The notes beneath the pieces were generated by a model that was not told where the DNA came from, did no database searches, and saw only the letters and a list, made by a program, of their open reading frames with translations. A stretch of DNA of 34,885 nt, from the NCBI GenBank assembly GCA_013002165.1, contig JABDKO010000254.1:1-34885 (forward strand), in the 5' to 3' direction. The position numbers and the translations under genes were made by a program. Below are positions 20,739 to 29,031 of this stretch, piece after piece; within the stretch, counting starts at the first letter, position 1, and each line of letters opens with the position of its first letter. This stretch comes from Rhodothermales bacterium. Its GTDB lineage: Bacteria > Bacteroidota > Rhodothermia > Rhodothermales > JABDKH01.

Positions 20739-21485
20739 ATGGCAGGCCACAATAAATGGTCAAAAATCAAGCGTGCCAAGGCGGTGACGGATGCGAGAAG
20801 ATCCAAGGCGTGGGCAAGGATAACCAGAGATATAATGGTAGCGTCTCGCGAGGGTGGAGGCGATCCGTCAATGAATGCTCGCCTCTCGCTGTGTGTTGAT
20901 AAGGCCAAGGCCGAAAACATGCCCAAAGACAATATCGAACGTGCCATCAAACGAGGTACGGGCGAGATTGAGGGGCAGGACTATGTTGAGATGAACTACG
21001 AGGGCTACGGTCCTCACGGAATTGCAATATTTGTTGAAGCACTTACCGACAACACGAATCGGACCGTCGCAGACGTTCGCCACTTGTTTTCGAAACACGG
21101 AGGAAGCCTCGGCCAGAATGGTTCCGTATCGTTTATGTTCGACAGGCGCGGAGTGATCGAAGTATCTGCCGACGGGGTTGATGAGATGGAGCTGTTCGAG
21201 TTGGCTGCCGATGCAGGTGCCGACGATGTCGAGTCGGACGGAGATTCGTTCGTGGTTACGACAAGCGTCGCTGAGTTTGGTACAGTCAACAACGCGATCG
21301 AAGGCGCAGGTCATACCGTAATCGAAGCCGGCCTCCAACGGATCGCGAACACAACTACAAAACTCGATCCTGACAATGCCCGCAAGGTTGCCAACCTGCT
21401 GGAAAAAATAGAAGAGCATCAGGATGTTCAATCCGTCTACTCGACGCTTGAGCTGGATGATGATACAGTGAATGCACTCGCCTGA
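20739..21485 (+). CDS. yebC: YebC/PmpR family transcriptional or translational regulator
   Basis: The 248-residue protein begins with the invariant MAGHNKWSKIKRAK and continues with the family motifs ITRDIMVASREGGGDPSMNARL, KAENMPKDNIERAIKRGTG, YEGYGPHGIAIFVE and FSKHGGSLGQNGSVSFMF. Family members are cytosolic DNA- or ribosome-associated proteins; some repress quorum-sensing genes and some relieve ribosome stalling, so the role here is open. ruvC starts 6 bp downstream, the usual yebC-ruvC arrangement, which supports both calls. Confidence 0.95.
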   Translation: MAGHNKWSKIKRAKAVTDARRSKAWARITRDIMVASREGGGDPSMNARLSLCVDKAKAENMPKDNIERAIKRGTGEIEGQDYVEMNYEGYGPHGIAIFVEALTDNTNRTVADVRHLFSKHGGSLGQNGSVSFMFDRRGVIEVSADGVDEMELFELAADAGADDVESDGDSFVVTTSVAEFGTVNNAIEGAGHTVIEAGLQRIANTTTKLDPDNARKVANLLEKIEEHQDVQSVYSTLELDDDTVNALA

Positions 21486-21491
21486 TTACGA

Positions 21492-22034
21492 ATGATCATT
21501 CTCGGAATAGATCCAGGCTCGAGAACAACCGGCTACTCCGTCGTAGATGTAGCCGGAAGCGGACAGTCAGTAGTCGAGTACGGCAAATTTGATGTTCGCT
21601 CTGAGGCTGCTCACGAGTTGCGCCTGCTCGCGTTGTTTGAGCGGATATCCGAACTGATTGATCGTATCAAACCCGATGAATGTGCAATCGAAATGCCTGT
21701 GTATGGTAAAGACCCGCAGGCAATGCTGAAACTTGGCCGGGCGCAGGCGACTGCCATGCTGGCGGCGCTGACACGGCAGATTCCTGTGGTGCAGTACACG
21801 CCCAAAGAGGTCAAGAAGGCTGTTACCGGAAACGGAAATGCGTCGAAGCAGCAGGTCTGGTTTATGGTCAGATCGATCCTGTCGATCAGCGACGAGAATG
21901 ACGGGATGAATTACGATGTATCAGACGCGATCGCAGTTTCACTATGCCATGTACATCGGGGCGGACGTCCGTCGCAGAAAAAAGGCAAAGGCTGGGCAAC
22001 ATTTATTGCGTCAAACCCGGACCGAATACTCTGA
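21492..22034 (+). CDS. ruvC: Holliday junction resolvase RuvC
   Basis: RuvC cuts four-way DNA junctions during homologous recombination and repair together with RuvAB. The 180-residue protein has the RNase-H-like fold signature ILGIDPGSRTTGYS and all four acidic metal ligands: D7, E67 (in AIEMPVYG), D142 and D145 (in DVSDAIAVS). The motif MLKLGRAQATAMLAAL is typical. ruvA and ruvB are not in the window. The gene ends 11 bp before the stop of a convergent small gene. Confidence 0.96.
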   Translation: MIILGIDPGSRTTGYSVVDVAGSGQSVVEYGKFDVRSEAAHELRLLALFERISELIDRIKPDECAIEMPVYGKDPQAMLKLGRAQATAMLAALTRQIPVVQYTPKEVKKAVTGNGNASKQQVWFMVRSILSISDENDGMNYDVSDAIAVSLCHVHRGGRPSQKKGKGWATFIASNPDRIL

Positions 22035-22045
22035 ACTGAAACCGG

Positions 22046-22339
22046 TTAATCTTTCGGTTTCTCGTAGTAGTAACCACGTTCTTCGTCGCGAACACGGACA
22101 ACCTCTGCAATCTCCTCTTCATCTATTGTGTGTCCCGAGAGGCTGGCGACGAGAGCAGCGATCTGCTGTGGTTTGTGCGGTGCCTGGTTCAATTCAGGAT
22201 GCGCCTGCTCTACGATAGAAACAAGTATTCGCACGTACGGATATCGTCCTTCAATAGTATCCATGCCGCCGATCGAACGGGCGAAAAGTTCGGCATTTCG
22301 GCCGACCTGACGATCTTTTATTTTTGTCGAAGCGTCCAT
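22046..22339 (-). CDS. Small DUF4290-like protein
   Basis: The 97-residue product from the chosen ATG (MDASTKIKDRQVGRNAELF) resembles the short N-terminal motif of the Bacteroidota DUF4290 family, in which a GRN motif lies about a dozen residues after the start. It then continues with a helical segment (RYPYVRILVSIVEQAHPEL) and a KPQQIAALVASLSG stretch. The similarity is weak. The frame stays open to 22411, but the extra 24 residues look unlike the family. The gene is convergent with ruvC, with 11 bp between the stops. Function is unknown. Confidence 0.6.
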   Translation of the reverse strand: MDASTKIKDRQVGRNAELFARSIGGMDTIEGRYPYVRILVSIVEQAHPELNQAPHKPQQIAALVASLSGHTIDEEEIAEVVRVRDEERGYYYEKPKD

Positions 22340-22551
22340 GGATCCGGGAGATAAGTTAGAAGCTCGATTGATACTAATGGGAAAAACGGTGGTGTATCGA
22401 CGTTTCTTCAATCGAGACTTGCAAATCTGTTAAATAGCTTTTCTGGTGTGACGTTCCCGTGTGGCAATCTTTTACGTCTCTTTCCTGTCCTTCAAGTTTA
22501 AGATAAGCCACCCTCCCGTCCGATAAATTGTATTATATTTCAGACGTGGAA

Positions 22552-22836
22552 ATGAAGGACGTACATATCCCAATTCGGTCTCCGTATCGCGTAGAGCTCT
22601 TGCCCAAAATTCCGGCATTTCACAGGCGGGCTCGCGTTGGTAAAAATTTGGCGCCAGGTCAATTAGTGTATTATGGACCGATGCCAATTTATTACGGCAT
22701 CGGAGAAGTTACCCGGATAGTGGGCAGGTACGTAGCTGTTGATTTTCGAGGGACGGGCGAGTTCGGAGTACACGAAGATGTGCTTGAAAATCAGTATCTG
22801 GTCCCGATTCCTGCCTCGTCGATGGGCATTCTGTAA
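22552..22836 (+). CDS. Small basic protein of unknown function
   Basis: The 94-residue product from the ATG at 22552 has a basic N-terminal half (RRARVGKN) and a beta-rich C-terminal half (PGQLVYYG, YGIGEVTRIVGRYVAVDFRGTGEFGVHEDVLENQYLVPI). The second half resembles small SH3/Tudor-like barrels such as DUF3553 or CarD-type modules, which bind nucleic acids or RNA polymerase; this is a pattern impression only. A frame-open TTG at 22528 would add 8 residues. It is divergent from the DUF4290-like gene; an AT-rich TATTATATT just before it could be a promoter element. Confidence 0.6.
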   Translation: MKDVHIPIRSPYRVELLPKIPAFHRRARVGKNLAPGQLVYYGPMPIYYGIGEVTRIVGRYVAVDFRGTGEFGVHEDVLENQYLVPIPASSMGIL

Positions 22837-23006
22837 TCAGTGTCGGTGCAGGTGACTCCGTCAAGTAGATGGTCTCGCGAAAAACGCTACTCTCGACGCG
22901 CTCCTGAACCTGGTCTATATCAATCCCAAAAACCGGCTGGGGCCACCAACCTCCGCCCCGCTATCAAGTTATCCATTTCTCAAATCGCTGACTAAATAGA
23001 CTTGTG

Positions 23007-23021
23007 CTAGAACACTTCTAG
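23007..23021. promoter_or_regulatory. Perfect 15-bp dyad CTAGAA-CAC-TTCTAG
   Basis: Six-base arms flank a three-base spacer. It resembles an operator half-site pair for a dimeric regulator. It lies 131 bp before the radical SAM start, and no cognate regulator is adjacent. Confidence 0.35.
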
Positions 23022-23027
23022 ATAATT

Positions 23028-23048
23028 GTCCAGGACATTTCCTGGGAC
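23028..23048. promoter_or_regulatory. Short hairpin GTCCAGGA / TCCTgGGAC
   Basis: An eight-base stem with a single bulged G and a four-base loop (CATT) follows the 15-bp dyad after 6 bases. There is no T tract on either side, so an intrinsic terminator is unlikely. Confidence 0.3.
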
Positions 23049-23099
23049 TTCTTCACCTCGCGAGCGATCCTCAAAATAAATCCTGCCTGCGACTGGAAG

Positions 23100-23131
23100 C
23101 ATGTGTGTAATACACATATATTACACACATG
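23100..23131. promoter_or_regulatory. Perfect 13-bp-arm palindrome, candidate operator
   Basis: Arms CATGTGTGTAATA and TATTACACACATG flank the 6-base spacer CACATA. The element ends 20 bp before the TTG start of the radical SAM gene, so a bound dimer would cover its promoter or translation start. The inner TGTGTAATACACA is itself a smaller dyad, giving nested symmetry. A hairpin in the 5' leader is the alternative, but the AT/GT-rich arms and lack of T tract favour a protein-binding site. Confidence 0.6.
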
Positions 23132-23151
23132 ATTAACCAGCGATTGCCATT

Positions 23152-24219
23152 TTGATCGGAATCCCTCGAAAAGGTCGCGCCGCGGCCCTAAACACTCCGA
23201 ATCCATTCGAATCACTTCACATTGAGGTAGATCCACAATGTGCCGAAGAGCACGGCCTGTCGACCGAAACGCAGTTTTTTAGCGATGCGTCGAAGAGTAT
23301 CCTCTCAAGGAATTCCAGCCCCGACCTGTTCTTTGATTTCAGCATCAATCCGTACCGCGGGTGTGAGCACGGGTGTATATACTGCTACGCGCGTCCGACA
23401 CACGAGTACCTTGGCTTCTCGGCCGGGGTAGACTTCGAATCAAAGATTCTGGTAAAAACCAATGCGCCTGAATTGCTCGCTGCAGCATTCTCACGTCCAT
23501 CGTGGAAGCCGCAGGTGATCTGCTTTTCTGGAAACACCGATCCCTATCAGCCAGTCGAGCGCAAGTTGGAAATCACACGGCAGTGCCTCGATGTTTTTCG
23601 CAAGTATGGAAACCCAGTAGGACTGATTACAAAAAACTACCTGGTAACAAGAGATATTGATATTCTCTCCGAGCTTGCAGCAAACAACCTGGTGACCGTT
23701 ACCATCTCGATTACCAGCCTGCGAGATGACCTGATCGGCGAAATGGAGCCCAGGACGTCACGGCCTTCGCGGCGGCTTCGGGCAATTGAGATGCTCTCGT
23801 CCGCAGGTATCCCCGTGGGCGTGAATGTAGCCCCGGTGATACCGGGATTAACAGATGAAGAGATGCCGGAAATCCTGAAGGCAGCGCGAGACGCAGGAGC
23901 AACATTCGCTAACTACCTCATCATGAGGCTTCCAGGCAACGTCGAACAGATATTTCTTGAATGGCTGAATAGAACAAATCCGATGAGAGCAGCACGCGTC
24001 ACTAATCGCATTAAGCAAATACGTGACGGGAAAATGTCAGATTCTCGATTCGGATCGAGGCACAGGGGTGAGGGCGAATGGGCGGCCATTATCAAGAAAG
24101 TCTACAATCTGCAGATGGACAAACTATTGCTGCAACCAGGACCGCCAGAACTACGCACTGATTTGTTTTGCGACCCTCAATCGACCCTGCAGCAAGACTT
24201 ATTCGGCAAAGAAGCATGA
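23152..24219 (+). CDS. PA0069/Rv2578c-type radical SAM protein
   Basis: This is a radical SAM enzyme of the uncharacterised PA0069 family, distantly related to spore photoproduct lyase. The 355-residue protein has the N-terminal KGRAAALNTPNPFE (family consensus GRGA.N..NRFE), the cluster motif C71-x3-C75-x2-C78 (RGCEHGCIYCYARPTHEYLG), CFSGNTDPYQPVE, LITKNYLVTRD and the C-terminal FGSRHRGEGEWA. There is no ATG near the 5' end: the frame opens after a stop at 23134-23136, and TTG at 23152 is the best start. A strong palindrome lies 20 bp upstream. The next large gene begins 84 bp after its stop. Substrate unknown. Confidence 0.88.
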   Translation: MIGIPRKGRAAALNTPNPFESLHIEVDPQCAEEHGLSTETQFFSDASKSILSRNSSPDLFFDFSINPYRGCEHGCIYCYARPTHEYLGFSAGVDFESKILVKTNAPELLAAAFSRPSWKPQVICFSGNTDPYQPVERKLEITRQCLDVFRKYGNPVGLITKNYLVTRDIDILSELAANNLVTVTISITSLRDDLIGEMEPRTSRPSRRLRAIEMLSSAGIPVGVNVAPVIPGLTDEEMPEILKAARDAGATFANYLIMRLPGNVEQIFLEWLNRTNPMRAARVTNRIKQIRDGKMSDSRFGSRHRGEGEWAAIIKKVYNLQMDKLLLQPGPPELRTDLFCDPQSTLQQDLFGKEA

Positions 24220-24303
24220 CCGGTGAATCCGGATCGACAATTCCCTGTCAGGAACTCGAATACTTCGATATACTACAATCGGGACAGAGTGGTAATCCTG
24301 GCA

Positions 24304-27300
24304 ATGATCTACGAAAGTCGTACATATCGAGCGTTCGCGACAGCACTAGCCGTGATTCTAGGCTTCAGTGCGCAGGCCGTCGATGCTCAGTACTACGAAT
24401 TTGGTCAAAACCGCGTCCAGTACGAGCAACAAGATTGGAAATACATACAAACAGCTCACTTCGATGTCTTTTTCTACGTTGATGATTCAGACCTGAGCAC
24501 ATTCACAGCACAGGCTGCCGAGCACGCGTACGAGAGAGTTTCAGATCTTTTCAGACATCAAATTCGCAAACGGATTCCTATCCTGATATATGCTGATCCA
24601 CTTGATTTCGGAGTAACCCGAATTGTCGATTTGCCATTTGTCACGGAAGCAGTCGGTGGGTTAACAGAGTCTTTCAAGAATAGAATTGCCCTTCCTTTCT
24701 CTGGCAACTATTCCGAGTTTCGCAACGTCCTCCATCACGAAATAGTCCACGCCGTCCTCAACGACATGCTCTACGGTGGGACCGTGCAATCGCTCCTCCG
24801 GTCGAACTTCAGCATGCGGCTCCCGGCCTGGTTTGATGAAGGGCTGGCAGAGTATGCTGCCATCGGATGGGACAGTGAGTCGGACGGATACATCCGCGAT
24901 GCAGTGCTATCCGGGACTCTGCCTCAGATCCCCGAGCTGTCAGGCTACTTTGCATACAAGGGAGGGCAGAGTGTTTGGGATTACGTTGCATCACAGTATG
25001 GTCATCAGAAGGTTGCCGAAATACTGCAGCTTCTAAAGGCGACACGATCGATTGATTTTGCGTTCCAACAATCGACAGGCCTTGGAATCGAAGACTTGTC
25101 CAGGCAGTGGCACAGGGCCCTTCGCGAAATACATTTCCCGGAGGTTGCAGCACGGGAAGCCCTGGAATCCATCGCACGGTCAGTTTCAATCCGTAGTGGC
25201 GAGTACCATGCTGCACCGGAAATATCGCCTAGAGGTGACCGCGTCGCGTATATCGCATCGGATCGCGGGGCGTTCAACGTCTATGTCGCGTCGACAAGTA
25301 GTTCGGCGATACCAGAGAAGATTGCTTCAGGCACAACAACCAGGCTGTTTGAATCTCTGAGGATTCTTTCGGATGGGCTGTCATGGAATCCGACCGGTGA
25401 AATCCTTGCCATAGCCACTTCGAGCGGACAAAACGAAGCGATCGTCCTGGTTGATATTCGCACGGGACGACGACAGAAACTTGTCGTCCCGGCGGTAGAC
25501 TACCTGAGGTCAATCGATTGGCATCCGGATGGCGAGAAGTTGGCATTTGAGGCATCCGCAGATGGACGGACTAACATTTTTACCGTTACGGTCGACGGCG
25601 AAACTGTCGAGCGGGTTACGGACGATGCTCTGGGCGCTCATAGTCCTATCTGGAGTTCAGACGGGTCGCACATCGTCTTTCATAGCAACAGGTCAGACCG
25701 GCACGGACGAGATCTGGATCTGCCGACTACTTTGGAAAGATCAGTCTCGAATCTGTTCAGAATCGACGTTGGAACCGGGCGGATAGAGCAGTTGACCTCT
25801 CACGATTCCTGGAACTCCCGCAACGCATCGTTTGGCACGGATCCGAATATGATAGTTTTCGAATCGGACCGGAACGGTGTCTACAACCTGTACGAATTGA
25901 ATCTGTCTACGGGTCGCGAGCGCCCTGTTACTAATCTGATCCGGGATGTACAACAATCATCGATTTCAGCTGACGGCTCCCGGATCGTCTTCGCGTCAAG
26001 GATGGACGGCACCATCGGATTGTTCGTAATCAATGCACCTTTTGGCAAGACACTACCGATAAAAGAGTTGCCGCCGACACTCTGGGCCCAACGCCGAGAT
26101 GCAGGAACGTCAGGCCTTTCGGTGGCCGCTCGAATTGCCAGCTCCGGTGTCGAGCAATCAAATCCCTTCATCCGCGATGCCCTCGATGGAGTATCGTTTG
26201 CGGAGTCTCACAACTCGCCTGGACTTCTTGCGATTAACGATGAGGGAAGACCTGTCTCGGGATCATCTGGTACAATCGATCCCGAAGCTCAAGTATTTCC
26301 GCTCATAAATTCGACTGGCGACTCCAGTCGTGCGGGAGTAAACGTTGGTTTTGACACCAGCGCTGAACCCGGATTTGGTAGTGCCGAAGAATCACAACCC
26401 GCAAACGCCCGACTTCTTCCCGAAGCGATGGCCGAGGATGGCTCGTACAAGGTGCACGATTATAAATTGCGTTTCTCGCCGGACCTCGTATATGGCACTG
26501 CCGGCTATGACATTTTGTACGGAGTACAGGGAGTAACACAGATGCGCGTTTCTGACATGATCGGGCATCATAGACTGCTGCTGACGACTAACCTGTTGAT
26601 CGATCTCCGAAATTCAGACTACGTTCTTGCATACCAGTATTTGTCAACGAGACTGGATTGGGAATATTCAGTATTCCAGGTGTCACGGTTACTTCCGGAT
26701 TTCGCGTCCGACCGTCCTACCTACTTTCGGTTTCGACAGTCGGGCTTCAAAATCAGCGCAAGCTATCCGTTTGACAAGTTCCACCGCCTTGACACTGACA
26801 TATCTTTCGTCCGGGGAAGTCAGGCAGACATCACGGCGGCTCGCGTCCCTTCGCGAACGCGTTCTTTCATTTACCCATCCATTACGTTCACACGCGATCT
26901 TACAAGCGGCGGCCCGTACTCTCCAACTTCCGGGAGACGAATAGCGATTGGTGTTGCAGGGAGCCCGGCAGCAATCGAAGGTGCGCAGGCACGTTTCGTC
27001 ACGACCATCGGTGATTCGCGCGTATACTTCTCGACATCATCCGGAAGCATAACAATGGCTCTCCGGCTATCGGCAGGTGTTTCGACAGGGAAGAACCCTC
27101 AGCTATTCTACACGTCCGGGGTGCAAAACTGGATAAATCGAGGGATCAACGATACGAACGGATTTCCTATTCAAAACACCACAGATTTTATTTTTGCCAG
27201 TCCGGTACTACCCGCGAGAGGATTCAATGTCAATGAGCGAAATGGATCGAATTTCGTCCTGACGAATGTAGAACTTCGCATACCGGTCGCTGATAGACCA

Positions 27301-27582
27301 GAACTTCCGATTCTCAACCGACTGCCTGTCCGCAGCGTAGCAATGACGGGATTCGTCGATGCTGGATCATTGTGGGGTGGTGCTCCGCAAACACGCAGAC
27401 TAGATATCTTCGGAGAGAACGCTTCCGGCGAACGCATTTTTCAGGACCTGCTCGTCGGTGCCGGCGGCGGTATTCGGAGTTTGATATTTGGATTCCCTGC
27501 TCGCATCGATGTTGCCTGGCCATTCGACGGGATCAGGTTTGGACAGCGGCATGTATACGTCTCCGTTGGCCTCGATTTCTAA
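24304..27582 (+). CDS. Outer-membrane protein with peptidase-MA, TolB-like propeller and beta-barrel domains
   Basis: The 1092-residue protein has a signal peptide (about 1-28, ending AQAVDAQ). A gluzincin-like peptidase-MA domain follows with HEIVH (H145, E146, H149) and the probable third ligand in AWFDEGLAEYAA. A WD40/TolB-type beta-propeller (about 300-600) shows repeats such as GDRVAYIASDRGAFNVY, GEKLAFEASADGRTNIF and GSHIVFHSNRSD. The C-terminal 350 residues end in a BamA-like outer-membrane barrel, with repeated beta strands, RIPVADRPELP, a GSLWGG loop and a final aromatic (VSVGLDF). The frame is open to a GTG at 24223, but the ATG at 24304 puts the signal peptide first. It may be a surface protease or an assembly factor; this domain fusion is seen in Bacteroidota relatives, function unproven. 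Confidence 0.85.
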   Translation: MIYESRTYRAFATALAVILGFSAQAVDAQYYEFGQNRVQYEQQDWKYIQTAHFDVFFYVDDSDLSTFTAQAAEHAYERVSDLFRHQIRKRIPILIYADPLDFGVTRIVDLPFVTEAVGGLTESFKNRIALPFSGNYSEFRNVLHHEIVHAVLNDMLYGGTVQSLLRSNFSMRLPAWFDEGLAEYAAIGWDSESDGYIRDAVLSGTLPQIPELSGYFAYKGGQSVWDYVASQYGHQKVAEILQLLKATRSIDFAFQQSTGLGIEDLSRQWHRALREIHFPEVAAREALESIARSVSIRSGEYHAAPEISPRGDRVAYIASDRGAFNVYVASTSSSAIPEKIASGTTTRLFESLRILSDGLSWNPTGEILAIATSSGQNEAIVLVDIRTGRRQKLVVPAVDYLRSIDWHPDGEKLAFEASADGRTNIFTVTVDGETVERVTDDALGAHSPIWSSDGSHIVFHSNRSDRHGRDLDLPTTLERSVSNLFRIDVGTGRIEQLTSHDSWNSRNASFGTDPNMIVFESDRNGVYNLYELNLSTGRERPVTNLIRDVQQSSISADGSRIVFASRMDGTIGLFVINAPFGKTLPIKELPPTLWAQRRDAGTSGLSVAARIASSGVEQSNPFIRDALDGVSFAESHNSPGLLAINDEGRPVSGSSGTIDPEAQVFPLINSTGDSSRAGVNVGFDTSAEPGFGSAEESQPANARLLPEAMAEDGSYKVHDYKLRFSPDLVYGTAGYDILYGVQGVTQMRVSDMIGHHRLLLTTNLLIDLRNSDYVLAYQYLSTRLDWEYSVFQVSRLLPDFASDRPTYFRFRQSGFKISASYPFDKFHRLDTDISFVRGSQADITAARVPSRTRSFIYPSITFTRDLTSGGPYSPTSGRRIAIGVAGSPAAIEGAQARFVTTIGDSRVYFSTSSGSITMALRLSAGVSTGKNPQLFYTSGVQNWINRGINDTNGFPIQNTTDFIFASPVLPARGFNVNERNGSNFVLTNVELRIPVADRPELPILNRLPVRSVAMTGFVDAGSLWGGAPQTRRLDIFGENASGERIFQDLLVGAGGGIRSLIFGFPARIDVAWPFDGIRFGQRHVYVSVGLDF

Positions 27583-27681
27583 CTGGCTAGTCTATGAAAT
27601 TAGCATGCAGGGTCAACTTTTGACCTTCTCATGAGTGCTACGTCGGTTGCACGATTTACTGCGGAACGGAAATAATTGGAC

Positions 27682-29025
27682 ATGGATACGACAATCAAAC
27701 AGGTCTCATCGGTTGAATATGAGCTTGAAATCAGCGCGACTGCGGATGAACTGGCACCAGATCTTAACAGCGCCCTGAAGACGCAACGTGCGCGCACGAA
27801 GATGAAAGGCTTTCGAACCGGAAAGGTACCCCTTTCGATCGTGAAGAAGATGTACGGGGAGGCACTGGCGTATGGCATCGCCGAAAAATCCATCCAGGAG
27901 AAATTCGAAACCGAAGTTGTCGAGGCAGAGACCCACGATGTGGTCGGCAAACCGAAGCTGACACGTTTCGAATACAAACTGGATGGTGACCTGTCAGCAA
28001 CGATTCGGTTCGGCGTAAAACCCACGTTTGAGTTGGAGGATATTTCGACTCTGACTGTGAACAAGATGGTTCATGGCACAAACGAAGAGGATGTGGACGC
28101 GGAGATTGAGCGGCTGCAAAAAGCGGAAGCGGATCTTACTCCTTTCGATGCACCGGCAGGAGACAATGATTATGTCGTGATGTCCATGCAGGCCCTGGAT
28201 GATGAATCCGGTACTCCGATAATCGGAGAGAAGCAGGATGACATGACGGTGCACATTGGTGACGATCGACTCAAGAGTGAGTTGCGCACAGCGCTGATAG
28301 GAATGTCTGCAGGGGAAACAAGACGCGTAGATATCGCCCACGACGAACCGCACGATCACGGTGATGAACACCATGGTGATTCTCATACACACTCGTATGA
28401 GATTGAGGTCAAAGAGGTAAAAAAACAGGAGTTGCCAGATCTTGACGATGAGTTCGTGAAATCAGTTTCTAAGGGCGAAGTCGAAACGGTCGATGCATTT
28501 AAAGAGGAAATTCGTAAACAGCTTGCGTCCGGTTGGGAGCAGCGCTCGCGTGAGTTGCTCGAGAGCTCTTTGATGCTAAAGATCCTCGATCTGCACGATA
28601 TTGAGATCCCTGATTCGATTATCGACATATATCTCGACTCGTTTGTCGAAGATGTAATCCGACGAAATCAGGGTAAGGCACCTGAAGGATTCAATGAAGA
28701 TGCTTTCCGATTCGCCAATAGAGACGAAGCAGAACAGCAGGCCAAGTGGATGTTGATTCGCGAACGTCTTGTTGAAACTGAAAACCTTGATGTCACGGAT
28801 GACGAAATGGCTGAATTTTTCAAGCAGTCGTCAGAGGGTGGAGGATTTTCACCCGAAGACATGGAGGCATACTATCGATCAATGCCGGCCCTGATGGACG
28901 GATTGAAACAACGTCAGATGAGTAAAAAGGTGTTCGATTTTATCGAATCAAAGGTTACAATCGTTGAGTTAGATAAAGACGCGTACGAAGAAGCCGAAAA
29001 GGAAGAGACTAACCAAGAAGATTAG
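27682..29025 (+). CDS. tig: Trigger factor (ribosome-associated chaperone/PPIase)
   Basis: Trigger factor binds ribosomal protein L23 at the exit tunnel and shields nascent chains. The 447-residue product has the N-terminal ribosome-binding domain with the signature MKGFRTGKVPLSIVKKMYG (the family's GFRxGKxP, about residues 38-50), an FKBP-type PPIase domain (about 150-245) and a C-terminal helical chaperone domain ending in an acidic tail. The PPIase domain holds a histidine-rich loop at 220-237 with seven His. The ATG at 27682 is used; a TTG two codons earlier is less likely. clpP follows after 6 bp, the classical tig-clpP order, although clpX is absent. Confidence 0.95.
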   Translation: MDTTIKQVSSVEYELEISATADELAPDLNSALKTQRARTKMKGFRTGKVPLSIVKKMYGEALAYGIAEKSIQEKFETEVVEAETHDVVGKPKLTRFEYKLDGDLSATIRFGVKPTFELEDISTLTVNKMVHGTNEEDVDAEIERLQKAEADLTPFDAPAGDNDYVVMSMQALDDESGTPIIGEKQDDMTVHIGDDRLKSELRTALIGMSAGETRRVDIAHDEPHDHGDEHHGDSHTHSYEIEVKEVKKQELPDLDDEFVKSVSKGEVETVDAFKEEIRKQLASGWEQRSRELLESSLMLKILDLHDIEIPDSIIDIYLDSFVEDVIRRNQGKAPEGFNEDAFRFANRDEAEQQAKWMLIRERLVETENLDVTDDEMAEFFKQSSEGGGFSPEDMEAYYRSMPALMDGLKQRQMSKKVFDFIESKVTIVELDKDAYEEAEKEETNQED

Positions 29026-29031
29026 ATCACG

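Larger units (their letters stand above)
22837..23151. other. Intergenic region rich in inverted repeats, upstream of the radical SAM gene
   Basis: This 315-bp gap contains no recognised gene or RNA. Its right half holds three inverted repeats within 125 bases: 23007-23021, 23028-23048 and 23100-23131, listed separately. The density suggests a regulatory region for the downstream gene rather than chance. Confidence 0.5.

Noticed and set aside
22038..22061. Hairpin GAAACCG / CGGTTTC between convergent ruvC and the DUF4290-like gene
   Set aside because: Seven-base arms with a 10-base loop and no T tract on either strand. It also lies partly in coding sequence, so I do not call it a terminator.
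27611..27625. Dyad GGTCAA-CTT-TTGACC upstream of tig
   Set aside because: Six-base arms only, no T tract and no neighbouring element; within chance expectation for a window this size.
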